Of a stretch of 64,000 bases of DNA, positions 50,649 through 60,128 are shown in pieces (the first letter of the stretch is position 1; the number at the start of each line of letters is the position of its first letter). The stretch spans positions 620,001-684,000 of the forward strand of contig NZ_JABMKW010000018.1 in assembly GCF_013204795.1 (NCBI RefSeq), given 5' to 3'. The translations under genes were made by a program, and so were the position numbers. Source of the stretch: Pedobacter panaciterrae (GTDB lineage Bacteria; Bacteroidota; Bacteroidia; Sphingobacteriales; Sphingobacteriaceae). The notes under the pieces were generated by a model. It was not told the origin of the DNA. It worked only from the letters and a program-made list of their open reading frames with translations, and made no database searches.

Positions 50649-53600
50649 ATGAAAAAACTTTTACAAAGTTTGTTCATTTTGGCATTCATAGCAGGCTCTG
50701 CTGTGGCACAAAATCGAACAATTACTGGTACGGTTACAGACAAGGAAGACGGCAAGCCGCTTCCGGGAGTAACTGTTGTAGTTAAAGGCACAAAAAATGG
50801 TACTCAAACTGGAGGCGATGGTAAATACGCATTGTCTGTACCCTCAGCTTCCGCGGAACTTGTTTTCTCTTACTTGGGCTACGTTTCTCAAACAGTAGCT
50901 GCTTCTGGAAACACTGTTGATGTTGTTTTACAATCCGATTCTAAATCCTTAACAGAGGTTGTTGTAACAGCCTTGGGTATTAGCAAAACAAAGAAAACAA
51001 TCGGTTATTCAGAAACTACAGTTAAATCTGAAGATATTAATAAATCGGCCCCGGTAAGTATGTTGGGTGGTTTGCAGGGTAAAGTTGCAGGGGTAACGAT
51101 ATCAAATACTTCAGGTTCACCAGGTGGTTCAACTAAAATTATCCTAAGAGGTTACACCTCAATAAGCGGGGGTAACCAACCTCTATATGTTATTGATGGG
51201 GTTCCTTTGGACAATTCAAGCATTGGATCAGACGAGAGCTATGACTTTGGTAATAATGCCAACGATATTAACCCGAACTCTGTAGAAAGCATGAGTATCC
51301 TTAAAGGATCTGCCGCTACAGCGTTATACGGATCAAGAGGATCAAACGGTGTAATTTTGATTACTACTAAAAAAGGTACAGCAGGTAAAATGGTTGTTGA
51401 TTTTTCGCACGCTACAACCATTACGCAAGTGGCATCGGTATTTAAGCCCCAATCTACTTTTGGTCAGGGATGGGATGGTACATTCATCGAATCTGAAAAT
51501 GGTAACTGGGGTCCTAAGTATGATGGGCAAATGAGAACCTGGGGTGCAATAGTTGATAACTCTCAACTATTAAAACCGTATTCATTCATTAAAAATAATG
51601 TTAGAGATGCGTTAACAAACGGAACAGAGTTTAATAGTAATATTTCCTTAAGTGGGGGAAGTGATAAAACTACCTATTATTTTTCTTATGGAAATGTAAT
51701 GAGTGACGGTTATCTTCCTTCTGATAATGATTCGTATAAAAGGAATAACTTTAGTGTTAAGGCAGCAACTGTAATTGGCAATTTTAACATAGAAGGATCT
51801 GTGAACTATGTTTCTAAAACACAAAAATTTGTTGCACAAGGACAAGGTATATCAGGAATTGGTTCTTCGTTTTATGAAGATATTCTGCAAATTCCGCAGG
51901 ATATTCCAATTAAAGATCTAAGAGATTATAAAAACAAGTTCTTTAATGTAGACAACTACTTTACTCCTTATGCAGAAAATCCATACTATTCTATATATGA
52001 GAATGGTAGTCGTTACAAAAATGACCGTATTTATGGGAATGTTAATTTTGGCTTTACTGTAAATGACTGGCTGAAGTTACAATTCCAACAAGGAGCTGAT
52101 GTTGATAATGCCGGGGATAGACAATGGCACAACAAAAATGCACCAACTTTGGGTAGTTACAATGATGGTGGAAACGTTGAAGGTGCTAAAAGAGCTGCAG
52201 ATGTTGGTAGAGTGATAGAAGAGTCTATTAAAACTTTTGAATATGACTCTAAACTTAATGCGATATTCAAAAAAACCTTCTCTGATTTCGATATAGACGG
52301 AGTAGTTGGGGTTAACTATAATGACAGAGGTTCGCGTTTTCTTACTACAGCTGTAGAAGATCTGGCCATCCCGGGATTCTTTAGTCTTAGTAATTCGGCA
52401 AATAAGCCAACTAGTACAGAAACCGAAAGACACAGACGTTTGTTTGGTGCTTATGCTTCTGCAACCTTGGGGTATAAAAACAACCTTTTCTTAACTTTAG
52501 CCGGAAGGAACGACTGGTCATCAACATTGGCAACAGGAAACAATAGTTATTTTTATCCTGCAGCGAGTTTGGCATATGTTGTTTCTGAAGCATTTGATAT
52601 GAAAAGCACTCCAATAAGCTTCCTTAAACTAAGGGCAAGTTATGGAGAAACAGGTAGTGATACTGATCCATACAGGGTTTTTGATGTTTTAAATGCAACC
52701 AACGTTACATTAGGTTTTGGTAACATTAGATTTCCGGTAGCTGGAGTGGCAGGATATTCTATTGCAAATACATTAAATAATGTTAACCTTAAACCAGAGC
52801 GTGTAAAAGAGTACGAGTTTGGTGGTGATATCAGGTTCTTATCTGATAGAATTGGCTTAGATGTTGCCTACTTTAATAGATTAAGGGTTGATCAAATTTT
52901 ACCTGTTCCAATTGATCCTGGAAGTGGTTACTTATTCCAGATCTTGAACTTTGGTAAAGTTAGGGTGAGAGGTATTGAGGCAGCACTGAATATCAAACCG
53001 GTTAAAACAACTGATTTTAATTGGGACCTAACCTACACGTTTAGCAGGCAGCGCAATATGGTTATGGAGCTACCGGCAGGTTTGGATAAGGTTATTATTA
53101 ATAATGCATATGATGCAGATTTAGTGGCAATAAAAGGAAAACCACTTGGTGTTTTTCAAGCTCCCGGCCCAGAATACTCTCCTGATGGAAAGATTGTGGT
53201 AGATGGAACCGGATTCCCTGTAGTTGCAGCTACAAATAAAGAATATGGCAATATCCAAAGAGATTACTCTATGGGATTAACAAATATGTTTACCTATAAA
53301 TCTTTTAGTTTAGGCTTTACGCTCGACTATCAAAAAGGTGGGGTATTTTATTCTGGAACAGCAGATTTGTTAAATTTTGTTGGTGCTGATGTTAAATCAA
53401 CATTTAACGATCGTCGCCCTTTCATTGTTCCTAACTCAGTACAGAAGATTACTGATGCGAATGGAAACCTGATCAGATATGAGGAAAATACGACTCCAAT
53501 TACAGAAGGTTTGATTGATGATTACTATTATCCAACAACAAATAAAGCAATGGTATATAGTAACCGTATTCTGGATAAAACATTCCTGAAATTAAGAGAA

Positions 53601-53828
53601 GCCTCATTAAGCTACACCTTGCCGAAAACTATTGCGGGCAAAATAGGCGCAAACAGAGCTATTTTTACTGTTTTTGGAAGAAACCTACTTACCTGGTTAC
53701 CTGAGTCGAACAGAACAATTGACCCTGAGGTTTCTAACCAGGGTGTTGATTTGGCCAGTGAGTTCGGTGAATTTAGAACGGCTCCTCCAGTAAGGTTCTT
53801 CGGAGCATCCTTAAGAGTTACATTTTAA
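50649..53828 (+). CDS. SusC/RagA-type TonB-dependent outer-membrane transporter
   Basis: 1059 residues. A signal peptide ends at AVAQN. A CarboxypepD_reg domain covers about 22-108, a TonB box EVVVTALG precedes the plug (about 130-240, with LYVIDGVPLDNSS, SILKGSAATALYGSRGSNGVILITTKKG), and a 22-strand barrel ends in LRVTF. SusC proteins import large nutrients with a SusD lid, powered by TonB. The first 9 residues and the leader match the second SusC closely. It is followed by susD after 10 nt. Confidence 0.95.
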   Translation: MKKLLQSLFILAFIAGSAVAQNRTITGTVTDKEDGKPLPGVTVVVKGTKNGTQTGGDGKYALSVPSASAELVFSYLGYVSQTVAASGNTVDVVLQSDSKSLTEVVVTALGISKTKKTIGYSETTVKSEDINKSAPVSMLGGLQGKVAGVTISNTSGSPGGSTKIILRGYTSISGGNQPLYVIDGVPLDNSSIGSDESYDFGNNANDINPNSVESMSILKGSAATALYGSRGSNGVILITTKKGTAGKMVVDFSHATTITQVASVFKPQSTFGQGWDGTFIESENGNWGPKYDGQMRTWGAIVDNSQLLKPYSFIKNNVRDALTNGTEFNSNISLSGGSDKTTYYFSYGNVMSDGYLPSDNDSYKRNNFSVKAATVIGNFNIEGSVNYVSKTQKFVAQGQGISGIGSSFYEDILQIPQDIPIKDLRDYKNKFFNVDNYFTPYAENPYYSIYENGSRYKNDRIYGNVNFGFTVNDWLKLQFQQGADVDNAGDRQWHNKNAPTLGSYNDGGNVEGAKRAADVGRVIEESIKTFEYDSKLNAIFKKTFSDFDIDGVVGVNYNDRGSRFLTTAVEDLAIPGFFSLSNSANKPTSTETERHRRLFGAYASATLGYKNNLFLTLAGRNDWSSTLATGNNSYFYPAASLAYVVSEAFDMKSTPISFLKLRASYGETGSDTDPYRVFDVLNATNVTLGFGNIRFPVAGVAGYSIANTLNNVNLKPERVKEYEFGGDIRFLSDRIGLDVAYFNRLRVDQILPVPIDPGSGYLFQILNFGKVRVRGIEAALNIKPVKTTDFNWDLTYTFSRQRNMVMELPAGLDKVIINNAYDADLVAIKGKPLGVFQAPGPEYSPDGKIVVDGTGFPVVAATNKEYGNIQRDYSMGLTNMFTYKSFSLGFTLDYQKGGVFYSGTADLLNFVGADVKSTFNDRRPFIVPNSVQKITDANGNLIRYEENTTPITEGLIDDYYYPTTNKAMVYSNRILDKTFLKLREASLSYTLPKTIAGKIGANRAIFTVFGRNLLTWLPESNRTIDPEVSNQGVDLASEFGEFRTAPPVRFFGASLRVTF

Positions 53829-53838
53829 TATTTGAACG

Positions 53839-55347
53839 ATGAAAAAAATTAATATACAATATAAACCACTGATTTTATCAGCACTGATTTTCTTAACGTT
53901 TGGATGTAAGAAAACATTGGATGTAAATGTTGATCCTAATAACCCGCCAATAGAGCAAGCCTCTCCAGAGGTATTGTTTCCGTCGGGAATTATGGGGACA
54001 GCCGGGATTGTAGGGGGCGAGTTGACAATACTTGGAGGCATATGGTCTCAGTATTGGACTCAATCAAATGCCTCTAATCAATACAAAACAATTGATACTT
54101 ATAATTTGACCAGAGTCGATCTGAATGGTCCTTATGACAGATTGTTGTCTGGATCACTTGCCGATTTCAATTTGTCTATAAAGCTGGCACAGGAGAGAAG
54201 CGATTGGAGATACAATTTAATGGCTACAGTTATGAAAGCCTACACTTATCAGGTATTGGTTGATATTTACGACCAGGTTCCTTATACTGAGGCATTCCAA
54301 GGTGCAGCGAACCTACAGCCAAAGTTTGATGATGGCTATAGTATTTATGTTGCTTTATTGGCTGAAATCGATGCAGCCTTGGCTAAAGATTTTTCAGCAC
54401 CACTAACAACCAGCCAAGCTAAAGGTGATTTTCTATTTAATGGCGACATGGATAGCTGGGTTCAATTTGCGAATACATTGAAATTAAAAATGTATTTAAG
54501 AATGGTGAATGCAAAGCCAGCTGAAGCGCAGGCCGGAATCGCGAAACTTTATGCAGATGGTGCCAACTTTTTAACAGTTAATGCCGGTATTGCCGAGTTT
54601 GAAGGAACACCTAATAATAGTAATCCATTCTATGAGTATAATATCAGAAGATTAAATACAACTACAAATATCAGAGCTAGTAAAACACTGACTACATGGC
54701 TGGTTAAAAATGGAGATCCGAGAGCAGTCACTTACTTTGGAACAGCAACACCAACCGCAATGCATCAAGGTGATTTTGCTGCAACCGCTCAAGAGCAGCC
54801 AACATATGCAGCGGCAACAGTTGCAGCTCAAGATGCAACTGACCCCGTTTGGTTTATAAATGCATCAGAATCATATTTTATGCAGGCTGAAGCTTTGGAG
54901 CGTTATTTTGGAGGTTCAGGCGCAAAAGCTAAATATGATGCAGGTGTAACTGCAGCGTTTGCTGATGCTTCTCAAAACGGCGCAGCATTTATTGCCCCAG
55001 GAGGAAAGTATGTATATAAAAGTGCTGGTTCATTTGAAGATAAGTTAGAGCAAATTATTGTTCAAAAATGGGCTTCTTTGCCAGGTTCTGGACATACGAT
55101 TGAAGCGTTCTTTGAACAACAAAGAACAGGGTATCCAAAAAATAGTCCGGTTTACTCAACTGACCCGTCTTACGACCCAGAGGATGCTGCAGCTCCTAAC
55201 CATAGAGGAGAGTGGGTTTATGCTAAGAATGGAGTTACAGGAGGTAGGTTTCCAAAAAGGCTAGTTTTTCCGGCATCTTCGAGAGATAGAAATAAAAACA
55301 CACCAGCTGAAGTTCCAATCTATACAAAAGTTTGGTGGGGAAAATAG
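53839..55347 (+). CDS. SusD/RagB-type lipoprotein (SusD-like_2)
   Basis: 502 residues. The lipobox FLTFGC gives lipidated Cys23. Family features are LDVNVDPNNPP, GGIWSQYWTQSNAS and DMDSWVQFANTLKLKMYLRM, of the SusD-like_2 (PF12771-type) group. It forms the surface lid over its SusC barrel and binds the substrate. It lies directly downstream of susC. Confidence 0.93.
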   Translation: MKKINIQYKPLILSALIFLTFGCKKTLDVNVDPNNPPIEQASPEVLFPSGIMGTAGIVGGELTILGGIWSQYWTQSNASNQYKTIDTYNLTRVDLNGPYDRLLSGSLADFNLSIKLAQERSDWRYNLMATVMKAYTYQVLVDIYDQVPYTEAFQGAANLQPKFDDGYSIYVALLAEIDAALAKDFSAPLTTSQAKGDFLFNGDMDSWVQFANTLKLKMYLRMVNAKPAEAQAGIAKLYADGANFLTVNAGIAEFEGTPNNSNPFYEYNIRRLNTTTNIRASKTLTTWLVKNGDPRAVTYFGTATPTAMHQGDFAATAQEQPTYAAATVAAQDATDPVWFINASESYFMQAEALERYFGGSGAKAKYDAGVTAAFADASQNGAAFIAPGGKYVYKSAGSFEDKLEQIIVQKWASLPGSGHTIEAFFEQQRTGYPKNSPVYSTDPSYDPEDAAAPNHRGEWVYAKNGVTGGRFPKRLVFPASSRDRNKNTPAEVPIYTKVWWGK

Positions 55348-55376
55348 GATATTGATTAATAATTTAGAATAGAATC

Positions 55377-56021
55377 ATGAAAAGATATTTAAATATAATT
55401 GCTATAGGAATTTTGGTCATGACGTTTCTGTCATGCAAGGATGATTCCTTTAACTATCCTGAAGGAACAGTTGGAATCTCAAAGGTTACTGTTTATCCTA
55501 TATTAACAGTAAATGGCGATCAATATATGTTTGTAGCCAAAGGAGGGACTTATACTGAGCCGGGGGTTGTGGCGAAAGTTGGTGAGGATGAAATCGATGT
55601 TAAAACAGACGGGCAGGTTAATACTGCTGCCGCAGCTGTTTATACACTTACGTATTCTGCCTCAAACTCAGATGGTTTTTCTGCATCGCAGGCCAGGTAT
55701 GTTGTTGTGTATGATACCAAAGCAGATGCAGCTGGGAATGATTATTCGGGTAGTTATAAAAGAGCTGGTTTTGCTACTTTTGCCGTGTGGGCGAAAGTGG
55801 CTCCAGGAGTTTATTTTATCACAAATCCGGGTGGTGCTGTAGGTAATACAGATAAGGTTGTGGCAATCAATCCAACTGGGTCGACAATACAAATTCCACC
55901 GCAAGGTTCACCTATGGGCGCTTTCAGTTCCACGGTTGGAACAATGAATGGAGGGAGTTATTCATGGGCTTTGGCTAATGCAGGTTATGGAACTCAGGTT
56001 AGGTCATTTAGTAAACAATAA
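55377..56021 (+). CDS. BT_2262-like surface lipoprotein with Ig-like domain
   Basis: 214 residues. The lipobox FLSC gives lipidated Cys20. An Ig-like beta-sandwich of the DUF5011/DUF5012 kind covers about 30-120 (YTEPGVVAKVGEDEI, YTLTYSASNSDGFSAS), and a second beta domain follows. Proteins like this accompany SusCD of the BT2261-BT2264 type as extra lid components. It is third in the locus. Confidence 0.8.
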   Translation: MKRYLNIIAIGILVMTFLSCKDDSFNYPEGTVGISKVTVYPILTVNGDQYMFVAKGGTYTEPGVVAKVGEDEIDVKTDGQVNTAAAAVYTLTYSASNSDGFSASQARYVVVYDTKADAAGNDYSGSYKRAGFATFAVWAKVAPGVYFITNPGGAVGNTDKVVAINPTGSTIQIPPQGSPMGAFSSTVGTMNGGSYSWALANAGYGTQVRSFSKQ

Positions 56022-56036
56022 TCAAAATTATAAAAC

Positions 56037-56537
56037 ATGAAAAAATACATATATATATTCGCGCTTTTTATAATATCTCTTTCTGCATGTAAGAAGGATG
56101 AGGTTATTGGCGGTACTGCCGTTCAGGATATGTCCGGAGAATGGTGGGTTCAACTAGAGGTTGTTGATCAGGAAGGCGAGGTGCTTCAGCCTTATAGTGA
56201 CGATACATACTATAGTTTGTCTACTTATAATACAGCCGATAATTCAAACACCCAGATGTGGTTTGATGATAATGAAAGTTTTTGGCAGGTTAAGGGTAAA
56301 GTGAATGTTAATGTGGCAGATAAAACATTCTCAGGAGATAATGTCGCAAACCAATATTATGAGAGCAATTTTAGTGTTACCAATGGGAAAATACTAAAAG
56401 ATGCAGCTATTGGTCCTGTTTCAAAAGCAGTTACAGACTCCATTTCTTTTACTGTGACTTATGATGATGATGATGACCATTTAATTTATCACTTTAAAGG
56501 ATATCACAGAACCAAGTTTCCCGGAGACGACCATTAA
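56037..56537 (+). CDS. Lipid-binding (BT_2261-like) surface lipoprotein
   Basis: 166 residues. Lipobox SLSAC with lipidated Cys18, followed by MSGEWWVQLEVVDQEGEVL, the start of the lipocalin-like lipid-binding domain family of Bacteroides surface proteins, and a C-terminal YHFKGYHRTKFPGDDH. It completes the four-gene locus: susC, susD, BT_2262-like, BT_2261-like. It ends before a strong terminator. Confidence 0.8.
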   Translation: MKKYIYIFALFIISLSACKKDEVIGGTAVQDMSGEWWVQLEVVDQEGEVLQPYSDDTYYSLSTYNTADNSNTQMWFDDNESFWQVKGKVNVNVADKTFSGDNVANQYYESNFSVTNGKILKDAAIGPVSKAVTDSISFTVTYDDDDDHLIYHFKGYHRTKFPGDDH

Positions 56538-56544
56538 TCGATAT

Positions 56545-56574
56545 AAAAAGCCCGCCCAATTGGACGGGCTTTTT
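56545..56574 (+). terminator. Terminator of the first SusCD locus
   Basis: AAAAAGCCCG (56545-56554) pairs with CGGGCTTTTT (56565-56574), with an inner CC/GG pair, 7 nt after the stop. The rest of the 56538-56972 gap holds the second susC promoter and leader and no gene. Confidence 0.88.
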
Positions 56575-56862
56575 ATTTAAAGAAGAAATAATTTATTAAT
56601 ACATAGGCTTCTCTTTTAACCGCCTGTTTCTTAACTGTAAAATTTTATTGCTTCATTTAGCTTCCTAAAATTGGCCATAGCATAAAGTGCGCCAAAATTA
56701 TCACTGCATTTCTCTTTAATTCCTGTGTAATATTTGCAACAATTTTTAATTCGTTAAAAGTCGGTATTTTTTGATATATTCGAAATCAAATCAACTTTTA
56801 CGGATTATATTCGAAATTTTGTTCTCTTTATGGTGTATTTTTTGAATTTTTGATAACATCTC

Positions 56863-56892
56863 TTTGTGTCATTTTATTGTCATTTATTTTTG
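56863..56892 (+). promoter_or_regulatory. susC promoter 2: -33, TGTCAT pair and -7 box
   Basis: A TTTG -33 is at 56863-56866. TGTCAT repeats at 56867-56872 and 56878-56883 are again 11 bp apart, and the -7 box TATTTTTG is at 56885-56892, 81 nt before the start. The spacing from the second TGTCAT to the -7 box is the same as in promoter 1. Confidence 0.65.
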
Positions 56893-56972
56893 TGGGGCAC
56901 AATAAAAATATGCTTGCATATCAAAATCGCTATATATTAGGCCATTATTAACTAACCTAAATTTATTATTTT

Positions 56973-59900
56973 ATGAAAAAACTTTTACAAAGTTTGTTCA
57001 TATTGTTGTTCGTTGCAACTTCTGCAATGGCGCAAGACCGAACAATTACTGGTACGGTTACGGATAAGGAAGATGGAAAACCACTTCCAGGAGTAACTGT
57101 GTTGATTAAAGGCTCCAAAGTTGGAACCCAAACAGGTGGAGACGGTAAGTATGCTATCTCTGTACCATCAGGTTCTACCGAATTAACTTTCTCCTACCTA
57201 GGCTACACTGTCCAAACACTAGCAATCTCTGGGAGTACCGTTAACGCAGTTCTGGAATCAGATTCTAAAGCCTTAACTGAAGTTGTTGTAACTGCCGTTG
57301 GTATTGCAAGGCAGGCTAAGTCTCTTGGTTATTCTGTTACAACTTTAAAGGGAGATGAATTAACAAAGGCTAGAGAAACAAACGTAATCAATTCCCTGGC
57401 GGGTAAAGTTTCGGGTGTTAGGGTTACTGCTCAATCAGGAACAGTAGGTGGCTCTTCTAAGATCATCATTCGTGGAGCTTCTTCATTTAACTCGGGTAGT
57501 ACTTCCAACCAACCGATATTTGTAATCGATGGTTTGCCAGTGGATAATAGTTCACAGCAAGTTAATACCATTTCGACTAGTTCGGTTCCTCAGGGTAGCG
57601 CTGGATCAGATTACGGAAATAGAGCCGGAGATTTAAACTCTGACGATATCGAGTCAATGACTGTTCTTAAAGGTGCAGCGGCGACAGCACTTTATGGTGC
57701 TCGTGCAAAAAACGGAGCGATTGTAATTACGACGAAAAAAGGTAAAAAGGGACAAACTACCATTACGGTAAATTCTTCTACTCGCTTTGATAATGTATTG
57801 AAATTACCTAGTTTTCAAAACGAATATGCCCAAGGTGTTCAAGGTGTATATAGCAGCGGGCCAACTGTCAATAGCTCTAGTTTGAATGGATGGGGACCAA
57901 AAATCAGTGAAGTACAAGACAAAACTTTTACTAACTACCTTGGTCAACAGATTACATTACAAGCATATCCAGATAACGTAAAGGATTTCTATAATACTGG
58001 AAAAACCTATATCAACTCTGTTTCTTTTGACGGTGGCGGCGACTCTGGTGATTATCGCTTTGGTTATACCAATACTACTCAAGACGGTATTATTCCTAAT
58101 GAAAAGTTGAAAAAGAATGTTGTAAGCTTTAATGCGGGCAGAAATGTTGCGCCAGGGCTTGATGTACGAACAAATGTAAACTACACACGTACTGTAGCAG
58201 ACGGTCGTCCAGTACAAAGTTCTAACAATCCAAGTGTACTTCAATCAATTGTTTATGGTCTTCCTAGAACGATCGATACAAAGGTGTTAAAAGACAACTA
58301 TTTCGATCCGGTTACCAAACAACAAATTGCGCTAACACCTACAAGAACTGGTAATAACCCTTATTGGGTAGTTAACAATAACAACTTCTCAAATGTTGTT
58401 GATCGTGTATTTGGTAATGCAATAGTAACCTATAAACCTTTGAATTGGTTAACGATTTCAAATAATTTGGGTACTGACTTTTACAACGAATTTAGAAGAG
58501 GGGTAACAAGACAAGGAACAATTGGATCTTTGACAGGTGATTTCTATGCAGCAAATATTTACAATAGAATCATTAACAATGACCTGTTGCTTACTGTTGA
58601 CCAAAAATTAACAGAGGATCTGAGCTTGAAAGTAATTGGTGGATACAATGTCTTTGAAAACTTCTACCGCAGAGACCTTTCAGATGCTCAACAATTAATA
58701 GCTGATCAGCTATATAATTATGCAAACGCAGGAAGTGTGGTTACCACAAATACTTCAAATCAGAAACGCATTCAAGGTGTATACGGTGACGTGGGCTTAT
58801 CTTACAAAGATTATTTGTTTTTAAACGTTACAGGAAGAAATGACTGGTCGTCTACTTTACCTGCGAACAATAGATCATATTTTTATCCGTCTATAAGCTC
58901 GAGTTTTGTATTTAGTGAGTTACTTCCAAAGAGCGAATGGTTCAACTATGGTAAATTAAGAGCGAGTTACGCTAACGTAGGTAGTGATACCGATCCTTAT
59001 CAAGGCGTATTCCAATATTCTCCAATTAGTGCGGCATTTGCTCAATATGGTTACGGTTCTACGTTCCCATTCAATGGAGTACTTGCGTTCAGTAGCCCAG
59101 CTACGATTCCGAACCTTAATTTAAAACCACAAAATCAGGCCTCATATGAAGTTGGTGCTGAATTGAGGTTTTTACAAAGTCGTGTTAATTTGGATGTGAC
59201 TTATTATAATACGAATACTTCTGACCAAATCGTAAGACTTCCATTGCCACAATCGACAGGTTATTCTGCCGCATTATTGAATGCAGGTTCTGTGAAAAAC
59301 TCTGGTGTAGAGGTTTCGTTGGGATTGATCCCAGTAAAAACACAAGATTTTACTTGGAACATGGATGTTAACTTCTCCAGAAACGTGCAGAAAATCGAAT
59401 TGCCTTCCAACCTTGCTTCTTATTCACTAGCCAGCGGATGGAGCGGACTTTCAATCAAGGCAGAGTCTGGCAAATCATTTGGTATTTATGGCGTTGCTTG
59501 GTTAAGAGATGATGCAGGAAACCTGGTTATTGATGAAGCAACAGGATTGAGGAAAACAGTGAGCGACAAAAGACTAGGTAATATGAGTCCTGATTGGTTA
59601 GGTGGAATTAACAATACTTTCTCTTACAAAGGAGCTTCATTGAGCTTCTTGGTAGACATTAGAAAAGGCGGTGTGATCTATTCTAACTCTGTTTCTTCAC
59701 TAAGAACAAGTGGTTTAGCTAAAGAAACATTGCTAAACAGAGGAAGAGTATTTATTGATAAAGGAGTTGTTGCTTCTGGAAGTACTTTTGTTCCGAATAC
59801 AACACCGGTAACAAGTATGCAAGATTACTGGGCACAATACACCACTACAAATACTGAAGCAAATATTTTTGATGCTTCTTATGTGAAACTTAGAGAGGTA

Positions 59901-60128
59901 AGGTTATCATACCAAATTCCAGCTAAGGTTTTCCAAACAAGTGTTAAATTTATTAAAGGAGCTGAGATTGGTGTAGAAGGCAGAAATTTATGGATTATCC
60001 ATGATAACGTTCCACACATTGATCCCGAGGCTAACTTCTTCGGAACAGAGAGTGTTGCTGAAGGGGTTGAGTTTAACTCAATACCATCAACAAGAACCAT
60101 TGGTTTCAATATCAGAATTAAGATTTAA
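56973..60128 (+). CDS. SusC/RagA-type TonB-dependent outer-membrane transporter, second copy
   Basis: 1051 residues with the same layout as the first: signal peptide ending AMAQD, CarboxypepD_reg (about 22-108), TonB box EVVVTAVG, plug with IFVIDGLPVDNSS and VLKGAAATALYGARAKNGAIVITTKKG, and barrel to the C-terminal IRIKI. The N-terminal 110 residues closely match the first SusC, and the barrels differ. Its stop overlaps the start of the next susD by 1 nt (TAATG). Confidence 0.95.
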   Translation: MKKLLQSLFILLFVATSAMAQDRTITGTVTDKEDGKPLPGVTVLIKGSKVGTQTGGDGKYAISVPSGSTELTFSYLGYTVQTLAISGSTVNAVLESDSKALTEVVVTAVGIARQAKSLGYSVTTLKGDELTKARETNVINSLAGKVSGVRVTAQSGTVGGSSKIIIRGASSFNSGSTSNQPIFVIDGLPVDNSSQQVNTISTSSVPQGSAGSDYGNRAGDLNSDDIESMTVLKGAAATALYGARAKNGAIVITTKKGKKGQTTITVNSSTRFDNVLKLPSFQNEYAQGVQGVYSSGPTVNSSSLNGWGPKISEVQDKTFTNYLGQQITLQAYPDNVKDFYNTGKTYINSVSFDGGGDSGDYRFGYTNTTQDGIIPNEKLKKNVVSFNAGRNVAPGLDVRTNVNYTRTVADGRPVQSSNNPSVLQSIVYGLPRTIDTKVLKDNYFDPVTKQQIALTPTRTGNNPYWVVNNNNFSNVVDRVFGNAIVTYKPLNWLTISNNLGTDFYNEFRRGVTRQGTIGSLTGDFYAANIYNRIINNDLLLTVDQKLTEDLSLKVIGGYNVFENFYRRDLSDAQQLIADQLYNYANAGSVVTTNTSNQKRIQGVYGDVGLSYKDYLFLNVTGRNDWSSTLPANNRSYFYPSISSSFVFSELLPKSEWFNYGKLRASYANVGSDTDPYQGVFQYSPISAAFAQYGYGSTFPFNGVLAFSSPATIPNLNLKPQNQASYEVGAELRFLQSRVNLDVTYYNTNTSDQIVRLPLPQSTGYSAALLNAGSVKNSGVEVSLGLIPVKTQDFTWNMDVNFSRNVQKIELPSNLASYSLASGWSGLSIKAESGKSFGIYGVAWLRDDAGNLVIDEATGLRKTVSDKRLGNMSPDWLGGINNTFSYKGASLSFLVDIRKGGVIYSNSVSSLRTSGLAKETLLNRGRVFIDKGVVASGSTFVPNTTPVTSMQDYWAQYTTTNTEANIFDASYVKLREVRLSYQIPAKVFQTSVKFIKGAEIGVEGRNLWIIHDNVPHIDPEANFFGTESVAEGVEFNSIPSTRTIGFNIRIKI

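Noticed and set aside
50649..60128. The two susC genes as a simple tandem duplication
   Set aside because: Only the promoter, leader and N-terminal domain are close; plugs and barrels, and the accessory genes, differ too much for a recent duplication of the whole gene.
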